Shown: piece by piece, positions 33,779 to 44,371 of the stretch
How positions within the stretch are numbered: position 1 is the first letter of the stretch
Layout of the letters: each line of letters opens with the position of its first letter
Assembly: GCA_963813355.1 (NCBI GenBank)
Contig: CAWEYS010000029.1
Coordinates: 1-64,000, forward strand
Direction: 5' to 3'
Source: DATAGF01 sp963813355
GTDB taxonomy: Bacteria > Actinomycetota > Thermoleophilia > Miltoncostaeales > Miltoncostaeaceae
DNA length: 64,000 nucleotides
Translations under genes and position numbers: made by a program
The notes under the pieces: model-generated
Database searches by the model: none
What the model was told of the DNA's origin: nothing
Seen by the model: only the letters and a program-made list of their open reading frames with translations

Positions 33779-33888
33779 CGCGACGCGGTCGCGGCCGCGG
33801 CTGAACCAAACCTTGGGCAGGCGGGCTGTCGCGGGACGCCCCGCCGTCGTATCCTCGCGGTCGCCGTCGAGCCAGCGGGGAGGGTCGG

Positions 33889-34662
33889 ATGACCGAGGGC
33901 AGCGCACCGGTGGACCAGGACCTGGCCAGCCGGGACGGATTCGCCGTCTCGGCGCGGGACGTGACGAAGCGCTACGGGTCGGGAGACGCGGCGGTGGACG
34001 CCCTGCGCGGGGTCACGGTCGACTTCCCGAAGGGGCAGTTCGCCGCCGTGATGGGGCCGTCCGGGTCGGGCAAGTCGACGCTCATGAACATCCTGGCGGG
34101 CCTCGACGCGCCGACGTCGGGCAGCGTGATGATCGACGGCACCGAGATCACGACCCTCAAGGACAAGCCGCTGACGCTGCTGCGCAGGGAGAAGGTCGGC
34201 TTCGTCTTCCAGTTCTTCAACCTCCTGCCGATGCTGACGGCGGAGGAGAACCTCGAGCTGCCCATGACGATCGCGGGCCGCAAGATCGACCGCGAGTGGG
34301 AGCAGTCGCTCGTCTCCGCGGTGGGGCTCTCCGACCGTGTCCGTCACCGCCCCTCGGAGCTCTCGGGCGGCCAGCAGCAGCGCGTCGCGCTCGCCCGCGG
34401 CCTGATCTCGCACCCGGCGGTCCTGTTCGCCGACGAGCCCACGGGCAACCTCGACTCGTCGACCTCCGAGGAGATGCTGAAGCTCCTGCGGCGCTCGGTG
34501 GACGAGTACGGCCAGACGATCGTGATGGTGACTCACGACGGCCGGGCCGCGGCGACGGCGGACCGCGTCGTCTTCCTTCTCGACGGCGAGGTCGTCGAGG
34601 ACCACGGCCACCTCGAGGCCGATGAGGTCTACGACGTCGTGAAGGGCCTCGAGCAGGCGTGA
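33889..34662 (+). CDS. ABC transporter ATP-binding protein (MacB/LolD/FtsE-like)
   Basis: 257 residues. Walker A GPSGSGKST near residue 61, Q-loop FVFQFFNLLPMLTAEENLEL near 105, signature LSGGQQQRVALARGLI near 160, Walker B AVLFADEPTGNLDS near 178 and the H-loop MVTHD near 212. All are intact. The DEPTGNLDSxT and GxxFQxFNLLP patterns are those of the MacB family, whose members power mechanotransmission rather than transport through the membrane part. The GTGA overlap with the permease confirms the pair. Confidence 0.95.
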   Translation: MTEGSAPVDQDLASRDGFAVSARDVTKRYGSGDAAVDALRGVTVDFPKGQFAAVMGPSGSGKSTLMNILAGLDAPTSGSVMIDGTEITTLKDKPLTLLRREKVGFVFQFFNLLPMLTAEENLELPMTIAGRKIDREWEQSLVSAVGLSDRVRHRPSELSGGQQQRVALARGLISHPAVLFADEPTGNLDSSTSEEMLKLLRRSVDEYGQTIVMVTHDGRAAATADRVVFLLDGEVVEDHGHLEADEVYDVVKGLEQA

Positions 34663-37216
34663 TCCGGCTGGTCCTCCGCGGGCTCATGGCCCGCAAGCTG
34701 CGCACCGTCCTGACGTCGATCGCCATCGTGCTCGGCGTCGCGATGGTGGCGGGCACCTTCATCCTGACCGACCAGATCAACGCCGCGTTCGACGACATCT
34801 TCGAGACCGGCAACTCCAAGATCGACGTCGTCGTCTCGCGCGCCGACCGAGTTCGACACCTTCGAGGACGCGCTGCCCCCGCTGCCCCAGTCCACCATCC
34901 AGCAGGTCGCCCGGGTCGACGGCGTCGAGCACGCCGAGGGCCAGATCCAGGCGACCGGCCAGCTCGTGGTCGACGGCGACATCGTCGAGTCGGAGGGCGG
35001 GGCGCCGGCCATCGTGGTCTCGAACGTCGACCCGTCGATCAACCCGAACGTGCCGCTCGAGGGGCGGCTGCCCGAGAACCCGGGCGAGATCGCCGTCATC
35101 AAGGACACCGCCGACAAGAAGGACCTCACGGTCGGGCAGTCGGGCATCGCCCTCGCCACGGACGAGGGCACGAAGCCGGTCAAGCTCGTCGGGATCTTCC
35201 GCTACGGCGACGTCGAGTCCATCGGCGGCGCCACCGTGGTGCTCACCACCTTCGCCGACGCGCAGCGCTGGTTCGAGCGCGAGGGCGAGACGTCGGTCGT
35301 CTTCGCGAAGGCGCAGGACGGCGTGTCGTCCACCCAGCTCCGCGACCGCATCCGCGCCGCCCTGCCGGACACCGACAAGGTCGAGACGGCCACGGAGAAC
35401 GCCGAGTCGCAGAGCGAGGACATCGCCGACGAGATCACCGGCTTCCTCGGCCCCGCGCTGCTGGCCTTCGCCGGCGTCGCGCTCTTCGTGGGCGCGTTCA
35501 TCATCTTCAACACCTTCTCGATCACCGTCGCCCAGCGGGTGCGCGAGTTCGGGATGACGCGCACCCTCGGCGCCACCCGGGGCCAGGTGCTGCGCAACGT
35601 GATCGGCGAGGCGCTCGTCATCGGGATCCTGGCGTCGATCATCGGGCTGCTGGCCGGCATCGGCATCGCGCGGGGCATACAGGCCCTCTTCGACGCGGTC
35701 GGCTTCGGGCTGCCCGCGACGGGGATCCAGATCAAGCCGCGGACCGTGATCGTGGCGCTCCTGATCGGCGTGGTCGTGACGGTGCTCGCCTCGATCGGGC
35801 CGGCGCTCCGGGCGACCCGGGTGCCGCCGATCGCCGCCGTGCAGGAGGGGGCGGTCCTGCCCCGCGGGCGCCTCAGCCGCATCAGCCCGTACCTGGCCGT
35901 GCTGCTCCTGGTGGCCGGCATCCTGCTCTTCGTCTACGCCCTCTTCAGCGACCTGGGCGCCACGGAGGCGCTGCTGCTGCTCGCGATCGGGGCGATCCTC
36001 GTCTTCCTCGGCGTCGGGATGCTCGCCCGCTTCATCGTGCGCCCGCTCGCAAAGGTGATCGGGGCGCCGATCGAGGCCGCCGCCGGCACGACCGGCCACA
36101 TCGCGCGCGCCAACGCGACCCGCAACCCGGCGCGCACCGCCGCGACCGCCGCGGCCCTGATGATCGGCGTCGGCCTCGTCACGTTCGTGGCGATCTTCGC
36201 CCAGGGCCTGAAGGACTCGTTCACGGGCGCCATCGACCGCGTGATCCAGGGGGACCTGATCCTCAGGACGCAGAACTTCGACCCCTTCCCCGCCGCCGCC
36301 GAGCCGGCGACCGCGAGCGTCCCGGGCGTCGCGGCGACCGAGTTCCTGCGCTTCCCGGAGATCCGCGCCACGCCGGGAGGGTCCCAGATCCTCAACACGA
36401 TCGATCCCGCCGAGGCGGCCGACGTCTTCAACTTCGACTGGCGCGGCGGCGCCTCCGACGCCCTCTTCGAGCAGCTCGGCACGGACGGCGCCCTCATCGA
36501 GACCAACCTCGCCAAGTCGTCGGGGCTGCGGACGGGCGACACGTTCACGGTCACCACCAACCGCGGCAACAGCGGGCCCTTCAAGGTCCTCGGCGAGTAC
36601 CGCGATCCGGTGCTCTTCACCGGCATCACGGTGTCCGACGCGGCAGCGGACCGCCTCGACATACCCCCCGACCCGTCGGTCGGGGTGGTCAAATTCGAGC
36701 CCGGCGCGGACGCGAACGCGGTCCAGCAGGGAGGTCTCCGACCGCATCGAGCAGCAATTCCCGATCGTCGAGGTCCAATCCAACGCCGAGTTCAAGGAGG
36801 ACTGGGAGAGCCAGATCGACCAGCTCCTCTCCCTGCTCTACGCGCTCCTCGGGATCAGCCTCATCATCTCCCTCTTCGGGATCGTCAACGCGCTCGTGTT
36901 GTCGATCTACGAGCGCACGCGCGAGATCGGGATGCTGCGCGCGATCGGCACGACCCGGCGCCAGATGCGCGCCATCGTGCGCTACGAGAGCATCATCACC
37001 GCGGTGATCGGCGGGGTGCTGGGGATCGTCATCGGGGTCCTCTTCGCCTGGATCCTCACCCGGGGCCTGGAGGACCAGGGCATCGGGTTCTCGTTCCCGG
37101 TCCTGACGCTGATCATCTTCCTCGTGCTGGCCGTCCTCGCCGGCGTGCTGGCGGCGATGCTGCCGGCCCGCCGGGCGGCCCGCCTCAACCCGCTGGAGGC
37201 CCTCCACCACGAGTGA
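34659..37216 (+). CDS. MacB/FtsX-type ABC transporter permease, two frame breaks
   Basis: Corrected length about 851 residues. It starts with LRGLMARKLRTVLTSIAIVLG (membrane segment 1). Two FtsX domains follow: ALLAFAGVALFVGAFIIFNTF and TRTLGATRGQVLRNVIGEALV for the first, and LLYALLGISLIISLFGIVNAL and LRAIGTTRRQMRAIVRYES for the second, with periplasmic-type domains between. One extra base near 34847 (before EFDTFEDAL) and another near 36730 (before VSDRIEQQF) break the frame, and removing both restores one continuous protein. It probably exports a lipid, peptide or drug, or acts on cell-envelope proteins. Its last 32 bases overlap the convergent argD. Confidence 0.88.
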
Positions 37217-38382
37217 GCAGCCGCCGTAGCGCGGTGAGCAGGCCGTCGAGATCGTCGTCCTCGATGACCAGTGGCGGCAGGAAGCGCACCGTCCGGGCCG
37301 AGGTGTTGTTGGCGAGGTAGCCGGCGCCGAGCAGGTCCTCGACCAGCTCGGCGGCGCGCGGGAGCGGGAGGTCGATCGCGCACATCAGGCCGCGGCCGCG
37401 GGCCTCGGACGCCAGCCCGTCGGCGACGAGGGCCTCGAGCCCGGCGAGCAGGCGGGCGCCCTTGCGGCGCACGCCCTCCTGCAGGGCCGGGTCCTCCAGC
37501 ACGCGCGCACGACGCGAGCGCCGCCGCGCAGGCCAGCGGGCCGGCGGCGAAGGTCGAGCCGTGGTCCCCCGGCTGCAGCACCGCGTCGTGCTCGGGCCGC
37601 GCCACGACGGCGCCGATCGGCACGCCGCCCCCGAGGCTCTTGGCGAGCATCATCACGTCGGGGGTCACGCCGGCGTCCTGGTAGGCGAACAGCGGCCCCG
37701 TGCGCGAGAGGCCGGTCTGGATCTCGTCCACCAGCAGCAGCGCGCCGTGCCGGTCGGCCAGCTCGCGGGCCAGCCGGAGCATCGCCGCGGGGACGGGCTG
37801 CACCCCGATCTCGCCCTGGACGATCTCGAGCACGATCGCGCAGGTCCGCGGCCCGACCGCCGCGGCGAGGCCCTCCAGGTCGTCGCGCTCGACGTGGCGC
37901 ACCCCGGGGACGAGGGGGCGGAAGGGCTCCTGCTTGGAGGGCTGGCCGGTCAGCGAGAGCGCCCCGTAGGTGCGCCCGTGGAAGCCGTCGACCAGCGCCA
38001 CGACCTCCGGCCGCTCGGGGCCGCCGCGCTTGCGCGCGAGCTTCAGCGCGGCCTCGCTCGCCTCCGCGCCGGAGTTGCAGAAGAAGACCCGCCCGCCGAG
38101 CGAGCGGTCGCGGATCCACTCGGCCAGCGCGATCATCGGCTCGGTGTAGTAGAGGTTCGAGACGTTGATCAGGCGCGCCGACTGGTCGGCGATCGCGGCC
38201 ACGACCGCTGGATGGCAATGGCCGACGTTGTTCATCGAGATGCCGGCCATGCAGTCCACGTAGCGGCGCCCGTCGGCGTCGAACAGGGCCGCGCCCTCGC
38301 CGCGCACGAAGGCCACCCCCTGGCGGCGGTAGGTCGGCATCAGGGCGGCCGCCTCCCGCTGGACGAGGAGCTCGTCGATCAC
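37185..38382 (-). CDS. argD: Acetylornithine aminotransferase, one frame break
   Basis: About 398 residues after removing one base near 37503. Starts at GTG 38382 (GTGA overlap with argB). YVDCMAGISMNNVGHCHPAVV near 40, the PLP phosphate site FFCNSGAEASEAALKLAR near 98, Asp/Glu loop LLLVDEIQTGLSRTG near 210 and the PLP lysine MLAKSLGGGVPIGAVV near 245. After CAAALASCA the frame shifts to VLEDPALQEGVRRKGARLL. It converts acetylglutamate semialdehyde to acetylornithine. As the last gene of the argCJBD cluster it should be intact in the organism, so the break is likely an indel error. Confidence 0.9.
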
Positions 38383-39278
38383 GCCGTGATCTTCGTCCCG
38401 ATGCCCGCCTCGGTGAAGATCTCCACCAGCACCGAGTGCGGGATGCGCCCGTCGATCACCTGCACCGCCTCGACGCCCGACTCGAGCGCGTCGGCGATGG
38501 CCGCCAGCTTCGGCAGCATCCCCGCGCCGACCGCGCCGGACGCGGCCATCTCGCGGATGTCCGCCAGCCGGCACTCGCTGACCAGGCTGGCCGGGTCGGA
38601 GACGTCGCGCATGATCCCCTCGACGTCGGTGAGGAAGATCGCCCGCCGGGCGCCGAGGGCCGCCGCCAAGCGGCCGGCGACCGTGTCGGCGTTGATGTTG
38701 TAGCTCTGGCCGTCGCGGTCGACGCCGACCGACGCGACCACCGGCACGAAGTCGGAGAGGCGCTCGAGCACCCGCGTGTCGATGCCGGCCACCTGCCCGA
38801 CGAAGCCGAGGTCGGCGTCCGGGCTCGAGGCCTTCGCCGCCTCGATCAGGCCGCCGTCGTCGCCGGCCAGGCCCACGGCCGACACGCCCGCGACGTGGAG
38901 CTGGGCGACGATCTCCTTGTTGATCTTGCCCACGAGGACCATCTTCACCAGCTCCATCGTGGGGGCGTCGGTCACGCGCAGGCCGTGGACGAAGCGCACC
39001 TCCAGGCCGAGGCGGTCCGAGTAGCGGGAGATGTCCGGGCCTCCGCCGTGGACGATGACCGGGTTCATGCCCACGAGCTTGAGGAGCGCGACGTCGCGGG
39101 CGAACGACGCCTTCAGCTCGGGCGTCGTCATGGCCGCGCCGCCGTACTTGATCACGATGGTGGCGCCCGCGAACTGCCGGATGTAGGGCAGCGCCTCGAG
39201 GAGGACGTCGACCCGCGGCGCGACCTCCTCGCGGGTCGGCGCGGTCCTCGTGGCGCCGGTGCTCGCGTCGTCGCCCAT
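38379..39278 (-). CDS. argB: Acetylglutamate kinase
   Basis: 299 residues. The ATP-site strand TIVIKYGGAAM near 40, substrate loop NPVIVHGGGPDISRYSDRLG near 72, LVGKINKEIVAQL near 115, and YNINADTVAGRLAAALGARR near 198. The N-terminal extension of 25 residues ahead of the fold (YIRQFAGATIVIK) is the helix that mediates hexamer formation in arginine-inhibited kinases, so feedback control by arginine is likely. It is followed by argD with a GTGA overlap and preceded by a 400-base gap holding a small proline-rich ORF. Confidence 0.96.
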   Translation of the reverse strand: MGDDASTGATRTAPTREEVAPRVDVLLEALPYIRQFAGATIVIKYGGAAMTTPELKASFARDVALLKLVGMNPVIVHGGGPDISRYSDRLGLEVRFVHGLRVTDAPTMELVKMVLVGKINKEIVAQLHVAGVSAVGLAGDDGGLIEAAKASSPDADLGFVGQVAGIDTRVLERLSDFVPVVASVGVDRDGQSYNINADTVAGRLAAALGARRAIFLTDVEGIMRDVSDPASLVSECRLADIREMAASGAVGAGMLPKLAAIADALESGVEAVQVIDGRIPHSVLVEIFTEAGIGTKITA

Positions 39279-39352
39279 CGGCGCCGGATGGTGACATACG
39301 CGGGCGTCGCCGTCGCGGGCGCGGCCGCGCCCCCGCGGCCGGTGCTACGCCG

Positions 39353-39502
39353 TCATCGCGGCGAGGCGGCGCTCGCGCCGCCGCCGAGGGGCAGCGCGCC
39401 CGACAGCACGGCGTCGATCAGGCGGACGCGCCGGGCGGGCGGGCGCGGCGCGGGCGTCTGGGCGGGCGGGGCGGGGCGGGGGCTGCTCGTGTCCGGCGTC
39501 AT
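39353..39502 (-). CDS. Small proline-rich ORF between argJ and argB
   Basis: 49 codons with a proper GGAGG six bases before the ATG at 39502. The first 28 residues are Pro/Ala/Thr-rich (TPDTSSPRPAPPAQTPAPRP), then RRVRLIDAVLSGALPLGGG. No known family. About 100 bases upstream on the minus strand, TTTGTTAAGGATCTG is locally AT-rich, so the ORF may have its own promoter that also feeds argB and argD. It could be a true small protein or a regulatory leader. The remaining bases of 39279-39689 show nothing else. Confidence 0.45.
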   Translation of the reverse strand: MTPDTSSPRPAPPAQTPAPRPPARRVRLIDAVLSGALPLGGGASAASPR

Positions 39503-39689
39503 GGCGACCTCCGGTCTCTGTGGCCTCCAGGTTCCCCTCCCAGGGTGCCGCGACACGCGCGGCGGTCCTATCGCCCCGTGGCCAGGACCGGCGCCCGGCA
39601 TCTTCGCCCCAGGGCGCTCACAGATCCTTAACAAATCGGCCGTGATGGCCGGCCGAGGGGCGGCGCCGCGCTGCCGCGCCGCCCTCGGC

Positions 39690-40912
39690 TCAGGTGTGGT
39701 ACTCGGCGTTGATCCTCACGTACTCGTGGCCGAGGTCGCAGACCCAGAGCTCGGCGGCGGCGGCGCCGCGGCCCAGCTCGACGCGCAGGTCGTACTCCGC
39801 GCGCCCGAGCACCTCGAGGGCATCGGCCGAGGCGTAGGGGACGCCGTCCACGGAGATCCCCGGCTCGGGCACCGGCCCGGGGCCGCCGGCCAGCGCCGCC
39901 CCCACGGCCTGGGTCACGCGGCCCCAGTTGGGGTCGCGGCCGAAGACGGCGGTCTTGACCAGCGGCGAGTCGCCGACGGCGCGGGCCACCCGCTCGGCCT
40001 CGCCGGCGTCGCGCGCGCCCTCGATCACGACCCGCACGGCGTGCTCGGCGCCCTCGCCGTCGCGCACCATCTGGATCGCCAGCCACCGGCAGATGCGTCG
40101 CGAGCGCGGCCGCCAGGCGGTCGCGGTCGCCGCCCCTCAGGGCGCGGACCGTCGCCGCCGGCCATCACCAGCAGGGTGTCCGAGGGGCTCATCTGGCCGT
40201 TGACGCTGATGCGGTTGAACGACTCGGCGGCCGCCCGGGCGGTCATCTCCTGCAGGTCCTCGGCGGCGACGGCGGCGCCGACCGTGAGGTAGGCGAGCAT
40301 CGTCGCCATGTTCGGGGAGATCATCCCGGCGCCCTTGGCGGCGGCCCCGACCAGGACCTCGCCGGCGCCCAGCGCCAGGCGGAACGCGCCGCCCTTGGGC
40401 GCCCGGTCGGTGGTGCAGATGGCCTGCCCGAAGGCGGCGCCGCCGTCGGGCGACAGCGCGGCGGCGGCGGCGTCGATGCCGGCCCCGACCCGCTGCAGGT
40501 CGATGCGGTCGCCGATCGTCCCCGTGCTGCTGACCGCGACCTCCTCGGGCAGCAGGCCGAGCCGCGCCGCGGCGCGGCGGGCCATCGCCTCGGCGTCGTC
40601 GAGCCCGGGGGAGCCGGTCGCGGCGTTCGCCGAGCCGGCGTTGACGACGACGGCGCGCAGGCGCGCGCGATCGAGGCCGCGGTTGCGGATCACCGGCGCC
40701 GAGGGCAGCGCGTTGCGCGTGTCGACCAGGGCCGAGGCCACGGCGCCCTCGGCGGCCAGGACCCCGAGGTCGAGCGCGCCCGACCGCTTCAGGCCGCAGG
40801 CGACGCCGCCCGCCCGGAAGCCCGGCGGCGTCGTCACCGATCCGCCCGCCACCGGCTCGAGGCCATCGGGCGCCCGCAGCCAGTCGTCGCGCCCGACCGG
40901 GGGGAACCTCAT
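39690..40912 (-). CDS. argJ: Bifunctional glutamate N-acetyltransferase / ornithine acetyltransferase, two frame breaks
   Basis: About 407 codons after two one-base corrections (near 40155 and 40092). The ATG at 40912 overlaps argC (ATGA). VACGLKRSGALDLGVLA near 38, the oxyanion-type STGTIGDRIDLQR near 127, and the self-cleavage site GAGMISPNMATMLAYL near 195-210, where the Thr of ATML becomes the nucleophile. After LLVMAGG the sequence continues in the second frame (RALRGGDRDRLAAALATHL) and then the third (LAIQMVRDGEGAEHAVRV), ending with FGRDPNWGRVTQAVGAAL and a C-terminal YVRINAEYHT. The complete protein therefore exists across frames. It runs the cyclic acetyl-group recycling of arginine synthesis. 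Confidence 0.9.
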
Positions 40913-41892
40913 CCCAGCAGGCCCTCGGTCTCGGGCCGGCCCGCCATCAGGTTGAGGTTCTGCAGCGCCTGGCCCGCGGCGCCCTTGCCGAGGTTGTCGA
41001 TGACGCCGAAGACCGTGACGCGCCCGCCGCGCGGGTCGACCACGGGGCACACCTGGGCGTAGTTGGTGCGCTGCACGGCGCGCATCCCCGGTGGCGCCTC
41101 GACGACCTCCACGAAGGGGTGGTCGGCGTAGTGGGCCGCGTAGTGGTCGCGCAGGTCGTCGGGATGGGGCGCCCCGTTCGCCAGGCGCGCGTAGCAGGTG
41201 GCCAGCAGCCCACGGTCGACCGGCACCAGGTGGGGCGTGAAGGTCACCTCCCGGCCGAGCTCCTGCTCGATCTCGGGCGTGTGGCGGTGCGCGTAGACCT
41301 TGTACGGGCTGACGTTGTCGGTCGCGCGCGAGTAGTGGACCGTCTCGGTCGGCGTGCGCCCGGCGCCGCTCACCCCGCTCTTGGCGTCGATGACCACGTC
41401 CTCGACCTCGTCGGCGAGCGGCAGCAGCGCGAGCAGGCCCGCCTCGGGGAAGCACCCCGGGTTGGCGACCAGGCGGGCGCCGGCGATGCGGTCCCGGTAG
41501 CGCTCGGGCAGGCCGTAGACCGCCTCGGCCAGCAGGTCGGGGCGCGGGTGCTCGAAGCCGTAGACCGCTTGATACAAGGTGGGGTCGCGCAGGCGGTGGT
41601 CGGCCGAGACATCGACAACCCGGGCGCCGCGGTCGACGAGGTCGGCGACCAGCGCCGCGGCCTCGGCGTGGGGGTAGCAGACCGCCGCCAGGTCGCCGGC
41701 GTCGACCGCCTCGACGTCGGGCGGCTCCAGGCGCCGCTCCACCCGGTACTCGGGGGCGACGTCCACGAGCCGCCTGCCGGCGTCGCCGCGGGCGGTGATC
41801 GCTCCAAGCTCGAAGGCCGGGTGGCGGTCGACGAGCTCGGCGAGCTGGGCCCCCGCGAAGCCGGCCGCCCCGAAGACGTGGACCCGGGTCAC
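40909..41892 (-). CDS. argC: N-acetyl-gamma-glutamyl-phosphate reductase
   Basis: 327 residues from GTG 41892 (GTGA overlap with pheT). NADP-binding start TRVHVFGAAGFAGAQLAELV, active-site cysteine in LVANPGCFPEAGLLAL near 140, YKVYAHRHTPEIEQELG near 190 with the catalytic His, and LGKGAAGQALQNLNLMAG near the end. It reduces acetylglutamyl phosphate in arginine synthesis. Translational coupling to pheT upstream means phenylalanyl-tRNA synthetase and arginine genes are probably co-transcribed here. Confidence 0.96.
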   Translation of the reverse strand: MTRVHVFGAAGFAGAQLAELVDRHPAFELGAITARGDAGRRLVDVAPEYRVERRLEPPDVEAVDAGDLAAVCYPHAEAAALVADLVDRGARVVDVSADHRLRDPTLYQAVYGFEHPRPDLLAEAVYGLPERYRDRIAGARLVANPGCFPEAGLLALLPLADEVEDVVIDAKSGVSGAGRTPTETVHYSRATDNVSPYKVYAHRHTPEIEQELGREVTFTPHLVPVDRGLLATCYARLANGAPHPDDLRDHYAAHYADHPFVEVVEAPPGMRAVQRTNYAQVCPVVDPRGGRVTVFGVIDNLGKGAAGQALQNLNLMAGRPETEGLLG

Positions 41893-44316
41893 GCCCGCAG
41901 CCGCCCGCCCTCGGCCTCGAGCGCCTCGCGCACCCGCGCGACGGCGGCCTCGATCTCCTCGTCGGTGAGCGTGCGCCCGGGGTCGGCGAGCTCGATCCGC
42001 AGGGCGAGGCTCACCGCGCCCTCCCCCACCTGCTCGCCGACGTAGCGGTCGAAGACGCGCACGCTGCGGGCCAGCGGCGCCCCGGCCTCGCGCGCCGCCG
42101 CCACCAGGTCGGCCGCGCGCGTCCCCTCCGGCACCACGACCGCCAGGTCGCGGGTCGAGACCGGGACCGTCAGCAGGTCCTCGTAGGCCCGCGGCTCCGA
42201 CGGGGCCGCCTCCAGCAGGGCGTCCAGGTCGAGCACGACCGCGGCGACGGGCGGCGTCACGTCGAACGCCCGCAGGACCAGCGGGTGCACCTCCCCCACC
42301 CAGCCCACGACGGCCTCCCCGGCGACCAGGCGGGCCTGGCGCACCGGGTGGAAGTAGGGCGCCGAGTTCGGCTGCGGCTCGGCGACGACGCCGGCCGCGC
42401 CGACCAGCGCCGTCGCGAGGCCGGCCGCGGAGTGGACGTCGGCGGGGCGCGGGGCACTGCGCCAGCCCTCGCCGCCCACCCGCCCCCACTGCACCGCCGC
42501 CAGGAAGCGGCGCTCGTCGGCGAGCCCGTCCTCGCGCGGCGCGTAGGTGCGCCCGATCTCGAAGAGCCCGCCGTCGGAGCGCTGGTGGTGCTGGTTCCGC
42601 GCCACCGAGCGCAGCAGCCCGGGCAGCATCGAGCGCCGCATCACGGCCATCTCGCCGCTCATGGGGTGCGCCAGGCGGACGGGGGTGCGCCTCGGGTCGT
42701 CGGGCGCCATGCGCAGGGCGTCGGGGTCGGCCTCGGGGACGAAGTGGTACGTCACGGCCTCGGAGAGGCCGAGGTCGGCCGCGAGCCGCTCGAGCCGGTG
42801 CTGGAGCGCCTGCGCCGGGCTCCTGCGGCCCCGCCCGACGACCCGGGGCATCTCGGCGGGGATGGCGTCGAGGCCGTGGATGCGCCCGACCTCCTCGATC
42901 AGGTCGATCTCGCGCGTGAGGTCGGCGCCGCGCTCGAAGGGCACCGTCGCCGCCAGCGCCTCGGCCGAGGGCTCGGCGACGTCGCAGCCCAGCCGCGTCA
43001 GGATCGCCGCCGACTCCTCCGGCGCGATCTCGATGCCGAGGATCCGGGGCACCCGGGCGTGGCGCATCGCCACCGGGGGACGCTCGGGCGGCGGGACCAG
43101 GGCGTCGAGCGTGCCCGGGACCATGCGCGCGCCGGCGAGCTCGACGAGGAGGCGGCTCGCGATCGCCAATGGCCCGCGCCGGCAGCTCGCGCGGCAGGCC
43201 CTTCTCGAAGCGGGAGCTCGACTCGGTGCGCAGGCCCAGCCTCAGCGAGGTGTCGAGGATGCTGGGTCCGTCGAAGGTCGCCGCCTCGAGCAGCACGGTC
43301 GAGGTCGCCTCCCCCACCTCGGCGAACTCCGCCCCGAAGATGCCGGCGACCACGGCGGGCCGCTCGGCGTCGCAGATGGCCAGCATCGCCGAGTCGAGGA
43401 CGCGCTCCTGGCCGTCGAGGGTGACGATCCGCTCGCCGTCGCCCGCCCGGCGGGCGACGACGCGCCGGCCGGCGAGGCGGTCGAGGTCGAAGGCGTGCAG
43501 CGGCTGCGCCGTGAGCAGCATCGTGTAGTTGGTGATGTCCACGACGTTCGAGATCGCGCGCATGCCGGCCGCCTCGAGGCGGGCGCGCAGCCAGGCCGGC
43601 GACGGGCCGGGGCGCACGTCGGTGAAGACGCGCGCCATGTAGCGGGGGCAGAGGTCGGGGTCCCGGACCTCGATGGCCGCGTGCTCCTCGACCCGTCCCG
43701 GCCCCTCGGCGGGCGGGTCCGACTCGTCGAGGGGGGCCAGGGGGGCACCGGTGACGGCGTGCACCTCGCGGGCCACGCCGTAGACCGCCAGGCAGTCGGG
43801 CCGGTTGGAGGTGACCTCCAGCTCGAGCACGACCTCCGACAGCGGCAGGACCTCGGCCAGCGGGGTGCCGGCGGCGATGCCGTCCTCCAGCACGATGATC
43901 CCGGCGGCGTCGTCGCCCAGGCGCAGCTCGGTCTCGGAGAGGATCATCCCGTTCGACTCCTCGCCGCGCAGCCGAGCCGCCTTCAGCGGCGCCTCGGCGC
44001 CCGGGAGCAGGGCGCCCGGGAGGGCCACGGCCACGGTCTGCCCCGAGGCGACGTTGGGCGCCCCGCAGACGATCTGGCGGGGCGCGCCGTCGCCGAGGTC
44101 GACCCGGCACACGCGCAGGCGGTCGGCGTTCGGGTGCGGCGAGGCCTCGATGACCCGGCCCACCCGGAAGGCGCCCAGGTTGCCGTTGCCGGCCGGCACG
44201 CCGAGGTGATGGATCGCCTCGACCATGGTGCCGGTGCGCGACAGGCGGGTCGCGAGCTCCTCGGGCGCCAGGCCCGGGTCGACGTGCTCGCGCAGCCAGG
44301 ACAGCGGCACCCTCAT
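41889..44316 (-). CDS. pheT: Phenylalanyl-tRNA synthetase beta subunit, one frame break
   Basis: About 808 residues once one extra base near 43170 is removed. N-terminus MRVPLSWLREHVDPGL, tRNA-binding EMAP-like domain residues 45-150 (VGRVIEASPHPNADRLRVCR), B3/B4 editing domain near 205-380 (LEVTSNRPDCLAVYGVAREV), B5 after the break (VPRILGIEIAPEESAAILTR), the catalytic-like core near 480-670 and the C-terminal anticodon-binding FDX-ACB domain (YEDLLTVPVSTRDLAVVVPE). At the break, LPRELPARA continues in the next frame as LAIASRLLVELAGARM. This gene is essential, so the break must be a sequence error or a rare local event. Confidence 0.93.
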
Positions 44317-44371
44317 GCGCCCTCCTCGACCACGCCGCCTCTCGGCGGGCGGCGGTTCTCGTCGGGCCGGG

